Shown piece after piece: positions 15,414 to 23,447 of a DNA stretch of 64,000 bases. The DNA lies in NCBI RefSeq assembly GCF_000341225.1, contig NZ_ANAC01000014.1, positions 62,001 to 126,000 of the forward strand, read 5' to 3'. The notes under the pieces were generated by a model. It saw only the letters and a program-made list of their open reading frames with translations. It did no database searches and had not been told where the DNA came from. Each line of letters begins with the position of its first letter. The stretch's first letter is position 1. This DNA comes from Nocardiopsis alba DSM 43377 (GTDB lineage: Bacteria > Actinomycetota > Actinomycetes > Streptosporangiales > Streptosporangiaceae). Position numbers and translations under genes: made by a program.

Positions 15414-16382
15414 GTGGACGTCAGACCCCCCGCCCCCGCCCCCACGTCCCCCGCGACACGACGCCCCACCGGCCGGCCCCCGGGTTCTCGCGGCCGCCGG
15501 ATCGAACCCTGGATGTACCTGGTACCGGCCGCGCTGGTCCTGGGCGTCATGCTGGTCTATCCGCTCTACCAGCTGATCCTGGTCTCGTTCTTCGACTACC
15601 GGCAGCCCCAGGTCACCGGCGCCGAGCCGCTGGAGTTCGTCGGTTGGGCGAACTACCGCGCCCTGATGGCCGACGCGCAGTTCTGGGAGGTGCTGCTCAA
15701 CACGATCGGCTTCGCCGCGGCCTGTGTGCTCGGCACCCTGGCCGTGGGCGGCACGCTGGCGGTCCTGGCCACCCGGCTCACCCCCTGGGTGCGTACCCTG
15801 CTCTTCCTGGCCGCGCTGGGGGCCTGGGCGACCCCCGCCGTCACCGGCAGCGCCGTGTGGCTGCACCTGTTCGATCCCACCCTGGGACCGGTGAACCAGG
15901 CCCTGACCTGGCTGGGCCTGGGCGACTTCTCCGGACACTCCTGGACCTACGACAAGTGGTCGGCGTTCGCGCTGGTCGGGGCCCAGGTGGTGTGGTGCTC
16001 GTTCCCGTTCGTGATGGTCACGCTCTACGCGGGGATCAAGGCCATCCCCGAAGAGGTGCTGGAGGCCGCCCGGTTGGACGGCGCCTCCACCTCCCGGATC
16101 GCCTGGTCGGTGATGCTGCCGATGCTGCGTCCGGCGGTCGCCATCGTCACCATCCAGTCCATCATCTGGGACTTCAAGATCTTCACCCAGATCTACATCA
16201 TGACCGGGGGCGGCGGTATCGCCGGCCAGAACCTGGTCCTCAACGTGTACGCGTATCAGAAGGCGTTCGCCTCCGGGCAGTACGGCCTGGGCTCGGCGAT
16301 CGGAGTGATCACCACCCTGCTCCTGTTGTTGATCACTCTCGTCTACCTGCGCGCTCTGCGCCGCCAAGGGGAGGAACTGTGA
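15414..16382 (+). CDS. Sugar ABC transporter permease, MalF/UgpA type (322 aa)
   Basis: An integral membrane permease with six predicted TM segments. The EAA loop reads EEVLEAARLDGASTSRIAW (about residues 214-232), which docks the ATPase. The GTG at 15414 has GGAGAGG nine bases upstream; an alternative GTG at 15405 overlaps the lipoprotein stop. It overlaps the next permease by 4 bp. It belongs to the CUT1 importer with the genes on either side. Confidence 0.9.
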   Translation: MDVRPPAPAPTSPATRRPTGRPPGSRGRRIEPWMYLVPAALVLGVMLVYPLYQLILVSFFDYRQPQVTGAEPLEFVGWANYRALMADAQFWEVLLNTIGFAAACVLGTLAVGGTLAVLATRLTPWVRTLLFLAALGAWATPAVTGSAVWLHLFDPTLGPVNQALTWLGLGDFSGHSWTYDKWSAFALVGAQVVWCSFPFVMVTLYAGIKAIPEEVLEAARLDGASTSRIAWSVMLPMLRPAVAIVTIQSIIWDFKIFTQIYIMTGGGGIAGQNLVLNVYAYQKAFASGQYGLGSAIGVITTLLLLLITLVYLRALRRQGEEL

Positions 16383-17218
16383 CGCTCCGCAGGCTCGGGA
16401 GCGACGCCGCCGGGCTGCTGGTGGCCCTGGTCGTCGCCCTGCCGCTCTACTGGATGGTGCTCTCGGCGCTCAAACCGCGCGCGGCCCTGGAGGCCGGAGA
16501 CCCCACCCCCTACACCCTGGAACCGACCCTGGAGTCGTTCCGTCGGGTGCTGCTCCTCGACGGGTTCGGGCAGTACCTGTTCAACAGTCTGCTGGTGGCG
16601 GTCGTGGTCGTCACCGTCTCCACCCTGTGCGCCTTCCTGGCGGCGGTGGCGCTCACGCGCTACCGGTTCCGGCTGCGGACGACCCTGCTGATCATGATCC
16701 TGACCGCGCAGATGGTGCCGGTCGAGGCGCTGACCATCCCGCTGTTCTTCCTCATGCGCACCCTGGGGTACGGACTTCCGGGGATCGGCCTCAACCAGCT
16801 GGGTTCGCTCATGCTCGTGCACACGGCGTTCGCCATCCCCCTGGCGGTCTGGATGCTGCGCAGCTTCGTCGCGGCGGTGCCCAAGGAGCTGGAGGAGGCG
16901 GCCTGGCTGGACGGCGCCGGCAGTCTCACCTTCGTCACCAGGGTGCTGTTCCCACTGGTCGCCCCCGGCGTGGTGGCGTGCAGTATCTTCTCGTTCATCA
17001 TGACGTGGAACGACTTCCTGTTCGCCCGCACCTTCATCATCTCCGCGCAGGAGAACCAGACCCTGCCCATCGCCCTGCTCTCCCTGTTCAAGCCGGACGA
17101 GAACGACTGGGGCGGGATCATGGCGGGCTCGGTCCTGATGACCCTTCCCGTCCTGGTGTTCTTCCTGTTCGTGCAGCGCAGGCTCGCCAACGGCCTGGGC
17201 GGGGCGGTCAAGGGGTGA
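16379..17218 (+). CDS. Sugar ABC transporter permease, MalG/UgpE type (279 aa)
   Basis: The second CUT1 permease. TM segments start at residue 8, and the EAA loop is KELEEAAWLDGAGSLTF. The last TM (VLMTLPVLVFFLFVQ) and tail LANGLGGAVKG are family-typical. The GTG at 16379 overlaps the previous stop and has GGGAGG four bases upstream. The next gene, an IclR regulator, begins at its stop codon, tying regulator and transporter together. Confidence 0.9.
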   Translation: MTLRRLGSDAAGLLVALVVALPLYWMVLSALKPRAALEAGDPTPYTLEPTLESFRRVLLLDGFGQYLFNSLLVAVVVVTVSTLCAFLAAVALTRYRFRLRTTLLIMILTAQMVPVEALTIPLFFLMRTLGYGLPGIGLNQLGSLMLVHTAFAIPLAVWMLRSFVAAVPKELEEAAWLDGAGSLTFVTRVLFPLVAPGVVACSIFSFIMTWNDFLFARTFIISAQENQTLPIALLSLFKPDENDWGGIMAGSVLMTLPVLVFFLFVQRRLANGLGGAVKG

Positions 17219-17223
17219 GAGCG

Positions 17224-18036
17224 GTGCCCGAACCCCGACGCAACTCCTCGGCGTCGCTGCGCCGGGCGCTGGCCGTGGTGGAGCGGGTCCGCTCCGCGCC
17301 GCCCGAACGCGGCGGTGTCGGTCTGACCGAGCTGGCGGAGGAACTGGGGGTGCACAAGAGTACCGTTCTGCGTCTTTCGGTGCCGCTGGTGGAGTACGGC
17401 CTGCTCACCCGTGATCCGCGCACCGGGCGGTTCCGGGTGGGGACGGCGGCCCTGTTGTTGTGGCAGTCCTACCTGGACCATCTGGATCTGCGTTCGGTGG
17501 CCTCGGAGCATCTGCGGGGGCTGATGCGCGCGACCGGCCACACCTGCCATCTGGTGCTGCTGGACGGTCACGACGTCGTCTACATCGACAAGGTGGAGAA
17601 CACCGCCACCGTGCGCATGTCCTCGCGGATCGGGGCCCGGATGCCCGCCTACCGTACGGCGGTGGGGAGGGCGATCCTCGCGTTCGGTCCGGAGGACCTG
17701 GTGGCCGATGTGGTGGCGGCCGGTCTGCCGGCCGTCACCTCCAGGACGGTGACCGACCCCCGGGTCCTCGCCGAGGAGCTGCGGCGGGTGCGGGAGCGGG
17801 GCTACGCCATCGACGACCGGGAGAACGAGCCCGAGGTACGGTGCGTGGCCGCCCCGATCTTCGACCACAACCGTGACCCCGTGGCGGCGATCAGCGTCTC
17901 CTCCCTGGCCGGCAGGTTGCCGGTGGCCAGGGTGCGCCGTCTCGGGCCGGAGGTCGCGGCCGTGGCGGCGCGGGTGTCGGCCGAGTTGGGCGGGCGGGCA
18001 CCGGGTCCCACGGACGGAGGACGCGGGGCCCGGTAG
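17224..18036 (+). CDS. IclR-family transcriptional regulator (270 aa)
   Basis: An N-terminal winged helix (GVGLTELAEELGVHKSTVLRL, about residues 33-55) and a C-terminal effector domain (LRGLMRATGHTCHLVLLDGHDVVYIDKVE, ending in CVAAPIFDHNRDPVAAISVSS) identify IclR. The GTG at 17224 has AAGGGG eight bases upstream; a GTG at 17215 overlapping the permease stop is the alternative. As the last gene of the sugar ABC operon it probably controls that operon in response to a sugar acid or related ligand. Confidence 0.9.
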   Translation: MPEPRRNSSASLRRALAVVERVRSAPPERGGVGLTELAEELGVHKSTVLRLSVPLVEYGLLTRDPRTGRFRVGTAALLLWQSYLDHLDLRSVASEHLRGLMRATGHTCHLVLLDGHDVVYIDKVENTATVRMSSRIGARMPAYRTAVGRAILAFGPEDLVADVVAAGLPAVTSRTVTDPRVLAEELRRVRERGYAIDDRENEPEVRCVAAPIFDHNRDPVAAISVSSLAGRLPVARVRRLGPEVAAVAARVSAELGGRAPGPTDGGRGAR

Positions 18037-18376
18037 GCCGTCCGGCGCGGCGATCGTACCCGGTCACGTGACGGGGGCAGGGGCCTCCCCGGGCCGGGCG
18101 GAGACTTCGTGGAGTTTTCCTCTCATCACCCGTTGCAGCGGGATTTCAATGGTGTTAACTTTCTGGGAAGCGAATATGGGAGCGCTCCCGAATACGGGGC
18201 GCCCTCCGGTTCGCAGACCGGACCGCACCTCGACCGACCGGTGCACGACGGACCGGCGAGAGTCCCCACCCCGCCGAGTCCGCACACCGCGTCGCCCCTT
18301 CCGGTCCCTCGAGGACCCGTGCGACGCCCTTCGCAAGCTCACCCTCCTTGGCACCCCCCTACGCGAGGAAACGAAG
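18037..18376 (+). promoter_or_regulatory. Leader region of the cellulolytic cluster
   Basis: A 340-bp gene-free interval. It holds a promoter candidate TTGCAG (18133-18138), 17-nt spacer, TAACTT (18156-18161), and a CelR-type box just downstream of the expected start site. The remainder to the ATG at 18377 is a leader of roughly 190 nt with no further motif I can identify. Confidence 0.65.
18177..18190. promoter_or_regulatory. CelR/CebR-type operator
   Basis: TGGGAGCGCTCCCG, 13 of 14 bases of the known Thermobifida CelR and Streptomyces CebR box TGGGAGCGCTCCCA. Its position about 16-29 bases after the predicted -10 hexamer fits repression by blocking early transcription, relieved by cellobiose. 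The LacI-type CelR itself is not recognisable in this window. Confidence 0.85.
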
Positions 18377-19759
18377 ATGAGCAGAACCAACGCACACCCG
18401 ACCCGGCCGCGGCGCGCGCTCGCCGTGGCCTCCGCCCTCCTGCTGGGCGTGACCACCGCACTCACCGCCTCCGCCCCGGCGACCGCCGCCGACGAGCGGG
18501 TGGACAACCCGTACGTGGGCGCCGACGTCTACGTGAACCCGATCTGGTCCGCCAACGCCGCGGCCGAACCCGGTGGCGAGGCCGTCGCGGACCAGCCCAC
18601 CGGCGTCTGGCTGGACCGGATCAGCGCCATCGAGGGCAACGACAGCCCCACCACCGGTGACATGGGTCTGCGCGACCACCTCGACGAGGCGGTCGCCCAG
18701 GCCGCCGGAGAGCCGCTGGTCTTCCAGCTGGTCGTCTACAACCTGCCGGGGCGCGACTGCGCCGCTCTGGCCTCCAACGGCGAGCTCGGCCCCGAGGAGA
18801 TCGACCGCTACGAGTCGGAGTACATCGACCCGATCGCGGACATCCTGAGCGACTACGAGGACACCTCCCTGCGGATCGTCACCACGATCGAGCTCGACTC
18901 GCTGCCCAATCTGATTACCAATGTGTCCCCCCGCAACACCGCCACCCCCGAGTGCGACGTCATGCTGGCCAACGGCAACTACGTCAACGGCGTCGGCTAC
19001 GCGCTGTCCCGGCTCGGTGCGATCGACAACGTCTACAACTACGTGGACGCCGGTCACCACGGCTGGATCGGCTGGGAGGACAACTTCGCCGCCTCCGCGG
19101 CGCTGTTCCACGAGGCCGCCAACGCCAACGGGGCCACCCCCGACGACGTGCACGGTTTCATCTCCAACACCGCCAACTACTCGGCCCTGAAGGAGGAGCA
19201 CTTCGCGATCGGCGAGACCATCAACGGAACGCCGGTGCGCCAGTCCTCCTGGGTGGACTGGAACAACTACGTCGACGAGCTCTCCTTCGCCCAGGCCCTG
19301 CGCGTCGAGCTGGTCTCCCAGGGGTTCGACCCGGGGATCGGAATGCTCATCGACACCTCCCGCAACGGTTGGGGCGGCCCCGACAGGCCCGTCTCGGCCG
19401 GACCGACCACCGATGTCGACGCCTACGTCGACGGTGGCCGCTTCGACCGCCGCATCCAGTACGGGAACTGGTGCAACCAGGCCGGCGCCGGACTCGGCGA
19501 GCGGCCGACCACCGCACCCGAACCGGGGATCGACGCCTACGTGTGGATGAAGCCCCCGGGCGAGTCCGACGGCTCCAGCGCCGAGATCCCCAACGACGAG
19601 GGCAAGGGGTTCGACCGTATGTGCGACCCCACCTATGAGGGGAACCCCCGCAACAACCACAACATGAGCGGCGCCCTGCCCGACGCGCCCGTCTCCGGCC
19701 ACTGGTTCTCCGCACAGTTCCAGGAGCTGCTGGCCAACGCGCACCCGCCCGTCCAGTAG
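18377..19759 (+). CDS. Secreted GH6 cellulase (cellobiohydrolase/endoglucanase), 460 aa
   Basis: A glycoside hydrolase family 6 enzyme cutting beta-1,4-glucan with inversion. Signal peptide about 1-37 (ALAVASALLLGVTTALTASAPATA). The catalytic domain starts DNPYVGADVYVNPIW and shows VVYNLPGRDCAALASNGEL, the NYVDAGHHGWIGW block and IDTSRNGWGG. The size and loops resemble the exo-acting Cel6B group rather than short endoglucanases. There is no cellulose-binding module, which is unusual for a secreted GH6. The start is set by the signal peptide at 18377. A CelR box lies 187 bp upstream. Confidence 0.92.
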   Translation: MSRTNAHPTRPRRALAVASALLLGVTTALTASAPATAADERVDNPYVGADVYVNPIWSANAAAEPGGEAVADQPTGVWLDRISAIEGNDSPTTGDMGLRDHLDEAVAQAAGEPLVFQLVVYNLPGRDCAALASNGELGPEEIDRYESEYIDPIADILSDYEDTSLRIVTTIELDSLPNLITNVSPRNTATPECDVMLANGNYVNGVGYALSRLGAIDNVYNYVDAGHHGWIGWEDNFAASAALFHEAANANGATPDDVHGFISNTANYSALKEEHFAIGETINGTPVRQSSWVDWNNYVDELSFAQALRVELVSQGFDPGIGMLIDTSRNGWGGPDRPVSAGPTTDVDAYVDGGRFDRRIQYGNWCNQAGAGLGERPTTAPEPGIDAYVWMKPPGESDGSSAEIPNDEGKGFDRMCDPTYEGNPRNNHNMSGALPDAPVSGHWFSAQFQELLANAHPPVQ

Positions 19760-19774
19760 GAGGCCCTCCCGGAT

Positions 19775-19808
19775 CGGGCGCCCGCCGTCCCCCGGCGGCG
19801 GGCGCCCG
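19775..19808 (+). terminator. Strong hairpin between the GH6 and GH5 genes
   Basis: A perfect 13-bp stem (CGGGCGCCCGCCG and complement) with an 8-nt loop. Only 30 bases separate it from the GH5 start, leaving no room for a promoter, so it likely acts as a partial terminator or an RNA-stabilising element within one operon. Confidence 0.75.
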
Positions 19809-19838
19809 GCAGGGCCGCCCCTTCCGAAGGGAGCCCTC

Positions 19839-20840
19839 GTGAAGCAACGCCCGATACCCGCCCTCGCCATGGCCCTCGCACTCGTGGCCGCTCCGTTCGC
19901 ACACGCGGTCCCCGCCCACGCCGACAGCGGGTTCCGGGTCGACGACGGGCGCCTCGTCGACGCGGCGGGGAACGATTTCGTCATCCGCGGGGTCAGCCAC
20001 CCGCACACCTGGTTCCCCCACGAGACCGGGGCCCTGGCCGACATCGGTTCGCTGGGAGCCAACACCGTCCGAGTGGTCCTCAGCAGCGGCGACCGCTGGC
20101 AGGAGAACGGCGCCGAAGAGGTCGCCGCGATCGTCGCCGACTGCAAGGAGAACCTGCTCATCTGCATGTTGGAGGTGCACGACACCACCGGCTATGGGGA
20201 GGATCCCGAGGCCGCGACGCTGGAGCAGGCCGTCGACCACTGGCTGCGGATCCAGGACGCGATCGAGGGAGAGGAGGAGCACGTCCTGGTCAACATCGCC
20301 AACGAGCCCTTCGGCAACGACGAGGCGACCAACGCCTCCTGGGCCTCCGAGACCTCGGAGGCGATCCGGCGCCTGCGCGCGGCCGGTTTCGACCACACCC
20401 TGGTCGTCGACGCCCCGAACTGGGGCCAGGACTGGACGCACACCATGCGCGACGGTGCCCAGGAGGTCTTCGACTCCGACCCCCACTCCAACACCGTGTT
20501 CTCCATCCATATGTACGGCGTCTACGAACAGGAGTCGGTGATCGTCGACTACCTGGAGTCCTTCACCGACCGCGGTCTGCCCCTCGTCATCGGTGAGTTC
20601 GGGTTCGACCACAGTGACGGCGATCCGGACGAGGACGCCATCATGCGCCACGCCGAACGGCTCGGTCTCGGGTACATCGGTTGGTCCTGGAGCGGGAACG
20701 GCGCCGAGGTCGCCTACCTGGACATGGTCGAGAACTTCGACGTCGACTCCCCGACCCCCTGGGGCGACCGGATCATCCACGGGCCCGACGGCATCGTGGA
20801 GACCTCGGTGCGGGCCCCCGTGTACGGCGCGGAGCGGTGA
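19839..20840 (+). CDS. Secreted GH5_8 beta-mannanase (333 aa)
   Basis: An endo-beta-1,4-mannanase of GH5 subfamily 8. Signal peptide about 1-29. The mature start GFRVDDGRLVDAAGNDFVIR and the motifs VIRGVSHPHTWFPHE, CMLEVHDTTGYGE, VNIANEPFG (acid/base Glu near 156), FSIHMYGVY and VIGEFGF (nucleophile Glu near 252) match actinobacterial mannanases closely. The C-terminus ends after the catalytic domain: the CBM2 or CBM10 usual in this family is missing. The GTG at 19839 has AAGGGAG five bases upstream. Confidence 0.92.
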   Translation: MKQRPIPALAMALALVAAPFAHAVPAHADSGFRVDDGRLVDAAGNDFVIRGVSHPHTWFPHETGALADIGSLGANTVRVVLSSGDRWQENGAEEVAAIVADCKENLLICMLEVHDTTGYGEDPEAATLEQAVDHWLRIQDAIEGEEEHVLVNIANEPFGNDEATNASWASETSEAIRRLRAAGFDHTLVVDAPNWGQDWTHTMRDGAQEVFDSDPHSNTVFSIHMYGVYEQESVIVDYLESFTDRGLPLVIGEFGFDHSDGDPDEDAIMRHAERLGLGYIGWSWSGNGAEVAYLDMVENFDVDSPTPWGDRIIHGPDGIVETSVRAPVYGAER

Positions 20841-20925
20841 CCCGGATCACGCGCGCGTACGTAAGAACCCCGGCCGCGTACCGTGCGCAGCCGGGCACCC
20901 CCCACGAACACAGGAGGAGAGACCT

Positions 20926-21591
20926 GTGCGATCACGCCAGACCCTTACCGCCACCATGGCGCTCGGAGGCCTGGTCGTCGGCTACGCCGTCGTCGCCGCG
21001 CCCAGCCCCGCCGAGGCCCACGGGGCCTTCACCTACCCCGCCTCCCGGACCTACGCCTGCTATGAGGACGCCATCGCCGGCGGGTCCGGGGGCGCCCTCC
21101 AGCCCATCAACGACGCCTGCGCCGACGCCCTCGACGAGGGCGGCGAGTACGCCTTCTGGAACTGGTTCGGCAACCTGATCGGCGACTCCGACGGACGGCA
21201 CCGGGAGTTCGTGGCCGACGGAGAGCTGTGCGGTCCCACCGAACAGTTCTCGGCCTTCAACGCGGCCCGTACCGACTGGCCCTCCACCCCGTTGCGGCCG
21301 AACACGACGGTGGAGTTCCACCACAACGCGTGGGCGCCCCACCCGGGGACCTTCTACACCTACGTCACGGTGGACGACTGGGACCCGAGCGCCCCGTTGA
21401 ACTGGGACGACCTGGAGCTGATCGACGAGGTCGTCGACCCCCCGCTGCGCAGCGGGGGAGTGGCGGGCGCCGAGTACTACTGGGACGTGGACCTCCCCGA
21501 CCGGGAGGGACGCCACGTCGTCTACTCGGTCTGGGAACGCTCCGACAGCCCCGAGGCCTTCTACAACTGCTCCGACGTCGTCTTCGAGTGA
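20926..21591 (+). CDS. AA10 lytic polysaccharide monooxygenase (221 aa)
   Basis: A copper LPMO (formerly CBM33) acting on chitin or cellulose. After the signal peptide (AEA cleavage) the mature protein begins with His32 (HGAFTYPASRTYACYED), which forms the copper histidine brace with the second His in FHHNAWAPHPGTFY. Tail WERSDSPEAFYNCSDVVFE is typical, with conserved Cys pairs. It is single-domain. The GTG start has AGGAGGAGAG upstream. Sequence features lean to the cellulose-active actinobacterial group; chitin activity cannot be excluded. It supports the GH6 enzyme. Confidence 0.92.
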   Translation: MRSRQTLTATMALGGLVVGYAVVAAPSPAEAHGAFTYPASRTYACYEDAIAGGSGGALQPINDACADALDEGGEYAFWNWFGNLIGDSDGRHREFVADGELCGPTEQFSAFNAARTDWPSTPLRPNTTVEFHHNAWAPHPGTFYTYVTVDDWDPSAPLNWDDLELIDEVVDPPLRSGGVAGAEYYWDVDLPDREGRHVVYSVWERSDSPEAFYNCSDVVFE

Positions 21592-21596
21592 CGACC

Positions 21597-21631
21597 GGGG
21601 AGGCCGATCCGAGCCACGGGGCGGCCTCCCC
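21597..21631 (+). terminator. Hairpin terminator after the LPMO gene
   Basis: Stem GGGGAGGCCG/CGGCCTCCCC, 10 bp, 15-nt loop. It closes the cellulolytic cluster. Confidence 0.75.
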
Positions 21632-21634
21632 TCC

Positions 21635-21649
21635 CCTAACGCTGTTAGG
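21635..21649. promoter_or_regulatory. Inverted repeat before the maleylpyruvate-isomerase-type gene
   Basis: CCTAAC-GCT-GTTAGG, 6-bp arms, 13 bp before the ATG at 21662. It could be an autoregulatory or TetR/MarR-type operator. It overlaps the region where a ribosome site would be. Confidence 0.4.
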
Positions 21650-21661
21650 TAAATTGATGTG

Positions 21662-22330
21662 ATGGACACCCTTCGCATCTATCGGAACGGGCAGGAGCGC
21701 CTCGCCGCCCTGGCCGCAACCCTCGACGAGAGCGCGCGGACCACCATCGTCCCGGCCTGCCCGGCCTGGGACGTGCGTCAGACCTACGCCCACATGGCGG
21801 GGCTCTGCGTCGAGGTGGTCCAGGGGCTCGTGACCCCTCCGACCCGGGACGAGGAGACCGCCCGTCAGGTCGCCGATCGAGCGGGCATGAGTCTCGACGA
21901 GATCGCCGCCGAGTGGACCGAGAACACCCCGGCCCTGCTCGAACTGGTCGGTTCTCAGAGCCGGAGGCGCTACGCCCTGCCGGCCCTGGACGTGTGGCAC
22001 CACGAGAACGACATCCGGGGCGCCCTGGGGATGGGGCCCCGGACCGAGGACGCCGATCAGCTCGCCGACTTCGTCCTGGGCGGCCTCGCCCTGGCCTGGT
22101 CGTCCGACCTGCCCTCGGTGCGGGTCCGGGCCACCGACACGGACCGCACGTGGTCGTTGGGGGAGGGCGCCGATCTCACCCTGGAGGCGACCGCCTACGA
22201 ACTGGCCCGCGCGGTGACCGGCCGACGGTCGCTCGCCCAGATCGGGGCGATGGACTGGAGCGGCGACCCCTCCGCCGTGGTGGGCCGGCTGCCCTCCCTG
22301 CCCGCCCCCGAGAGCGACCTGGAGGTCTGA
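21662..22330 (+). CDS. Maleylpyruvate isomerase family, mycothiol-dependent-type protein (222 aa)
   Basis: A DinB-like four-helix bundle of the actinobacterial maleylpyruvate isomerase group. The region VPACPAWDVRQTYAHMAGL carries a metal-ligand His, and ALDVWHHENDIRGALG another conserved His pair; the tail ELARAVTGRRSLAQI is typical. Such proteins use mycothiol or bind a divalent metal; the actual substrate is unknown. A GTG at 21659 is an alternative start. It converges on the cobalamin transporter operon. Confidence 0.8.
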   Translation: MDTLRIYRNGQERLAALAATLDESARTTIVPACPAWDVRQTYAHMAGLCVEVVQGLVTPPTRDEETARQVADRAGMSLDEIAAEWTENTPALLELVGSQSRRRYALPALDVWHHENDIRGALGMGPRTEDADQLADFVLGGLALAWSSDLPSVRVRATDTDRTWSLGEGADLTLEATAYELARAVTGRRSLAQIGAMDWSGDPSAVVGRLPSLPAPESDLEV

Positions 22331-22350
22331 CCGGTACCCGGGGACGACGT

Positions 22351-22380
22351 GCCGGAGAGGGGCCCGTGCCCCTCTCCGGC
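22351..22380. terminator. Bidirectional hairpin terminator
   Basis: A perfect 13-bp stem (GCCGGAGAGGGGC and complement) with a 4-nt loop CCGT between convergent genes ending at 22330 and 22386. Confidence 0.85.
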
Positions 22381-22385
22381 GACGT

Positions 22386-23447
22386 TCACCCGCCCCGCCC
22401 GGCCCGGTTCCGCCGGGTCAGCAGGTACAGCAGGTAGGGCGCGCCCAGGATCCCGGTGATCACCCCCACGGGCAGTTCGGCCCCGCCGAAGGCGGTCCGC
22501 GCGATCAGGTCCGAGCAGGCCACCAGCACGGCCCCGCAGACCATGGTGGGGAAGAGCCCCGCCGGACCCGCGCCGAGCAGGCGACGGACGATCTGCGGCG
22601 CCACCAGGGCGACGAACGAGACCGGACCGGCCACGGACGCGGCCATCGCCGCGAGCGCGGCGGAGGTGAACACCAGGGCGGCGCGGGCGACCTGGACACG
22701 GGAGCCCAACGCGGTCGCCATGTCGTCGCCGAGCTGGAGCAGGGCCAGCGACCGCGACAGCATGAAGGCGATGGGGGCCAGTAGAGCCAGGGCCGCCCAG
22801 ATCGTGATCGCGTGCGGCCATTCCCGGTTGGCCAGACTGCCGGTGATCCAGACCATGGCGCGCTGGGCCGAGGAGAGCTCGGTCCTGGTCAACAGGTACG
22901 ACGTCACCGAGCCCGCCATCGCCGAGAGCGCGATCCCCACCAGGATCATCCGGTTTCCGACGACCCCGCGCCGGTAGGAGAGCAGGTACAGCAGCGACAC
23001 GGCGCAGACCGCACCGACCAGGGAGCCGACGGTCACCGTCAGGGTGGTGCCGCCGAAGACCACGATGGCCAGGACCGCCGCGGTCGTGGCCCCGGCGCTG
23101 ACCCCGATGATGTCCGGGCTGACCAAGGGGTTGCGGGCGAGCCGTTGCAGCAGCGAACCCGAGAGCGCCAACGCCGCTCCCACACCCGTGGCCGTGAGCA
23201 CCCGGGGCAGGCGCATCTCCACCACCACGTGCGTCACCATCGTCCCGGCCCGGCCGGTGAGCGCCTCGACGACCTCCCCTGCGCCCACGGTGAAGTCTCC
23301 GACGGTCAGCGAGAGCACCGTGACCGCCGCGGCGAGGCCGGTCAGGGCCCCGCCGAGCAGGATCGACGGCCAGGACACACGTACCGACAGGGAACCGCGG
23401 CGCAGTACCCCCGAGGAGGGGCCGCGCGAGAGGAGTGATCCGTTCAC
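22386..23447 (-). CDS. FecCD/BtuC-type ABC permease 2 (353 aa)
   Basis: A permease of the metal-chelate/vitamin B12 importer class with about ten TM helices. Family motifs are EMRLPRVLTATGVGAALALSG, NPLVSPDIIGVSAGA and the ATPase-docking region GPVSFVALVAPQIVRRLLG. The GTG at 23447 overlaps the preceding permease by 4 bp; longer frames to the right are overlap with that gene. It lies third in a cobalamin-riboswitch-led operon, so cobalamin or another corrinoid is the likely cargo. Confidence 0.88.
   Translation of the reverse strand: MNGSLLSRGPSSGVLRRGSLSVRVSWPSILLGGALTGLAAAVTVLSLTVGDFTVGAGEVVEALTGRAGTMVTHVVVEMRLPRVLTATGVGAALALSGSLLQRLARNPLVSPDIIGVSAGATTAAVLAIVVFGGTTLTVTVGSLVGAVCAVSLLYLLSYRRGVVGNRMILVGIALSAMAGSVTSYLLTRTELSSAQRAMVWITGSLANREWPHAITIWAALALLAPIAFMLSRSLALLQLGDDMATALGSRVQVARAALVFTSAALAAMAASVAGPVSFVALVAPQIVRRLLGAGPAGLFPTMVCGAVLVACSDLIARTAFGGAELPVGVITGILGAPYLLYLLTRRNRAGRGG

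Noticed and set aside
18151..18176. Short identical strings shared with other sites (GGTGTTAACTTTC at 54252; CTGGGAAGCGAATA at 10792)
   Set aside because: Matches of 13-14 bases are expected by chance in a 64-kb window and the contexts are unrelated.
21635..21652. CCTAAC...GTTAGGTAA as an iron (IdeR) box
   Set aside because: It resembles half of the IdeR consensus only, and the metal-chelate-like importer that might need it is on the other strand with its promoter 4 kb away. The importer has a cobalamin riboswitch.
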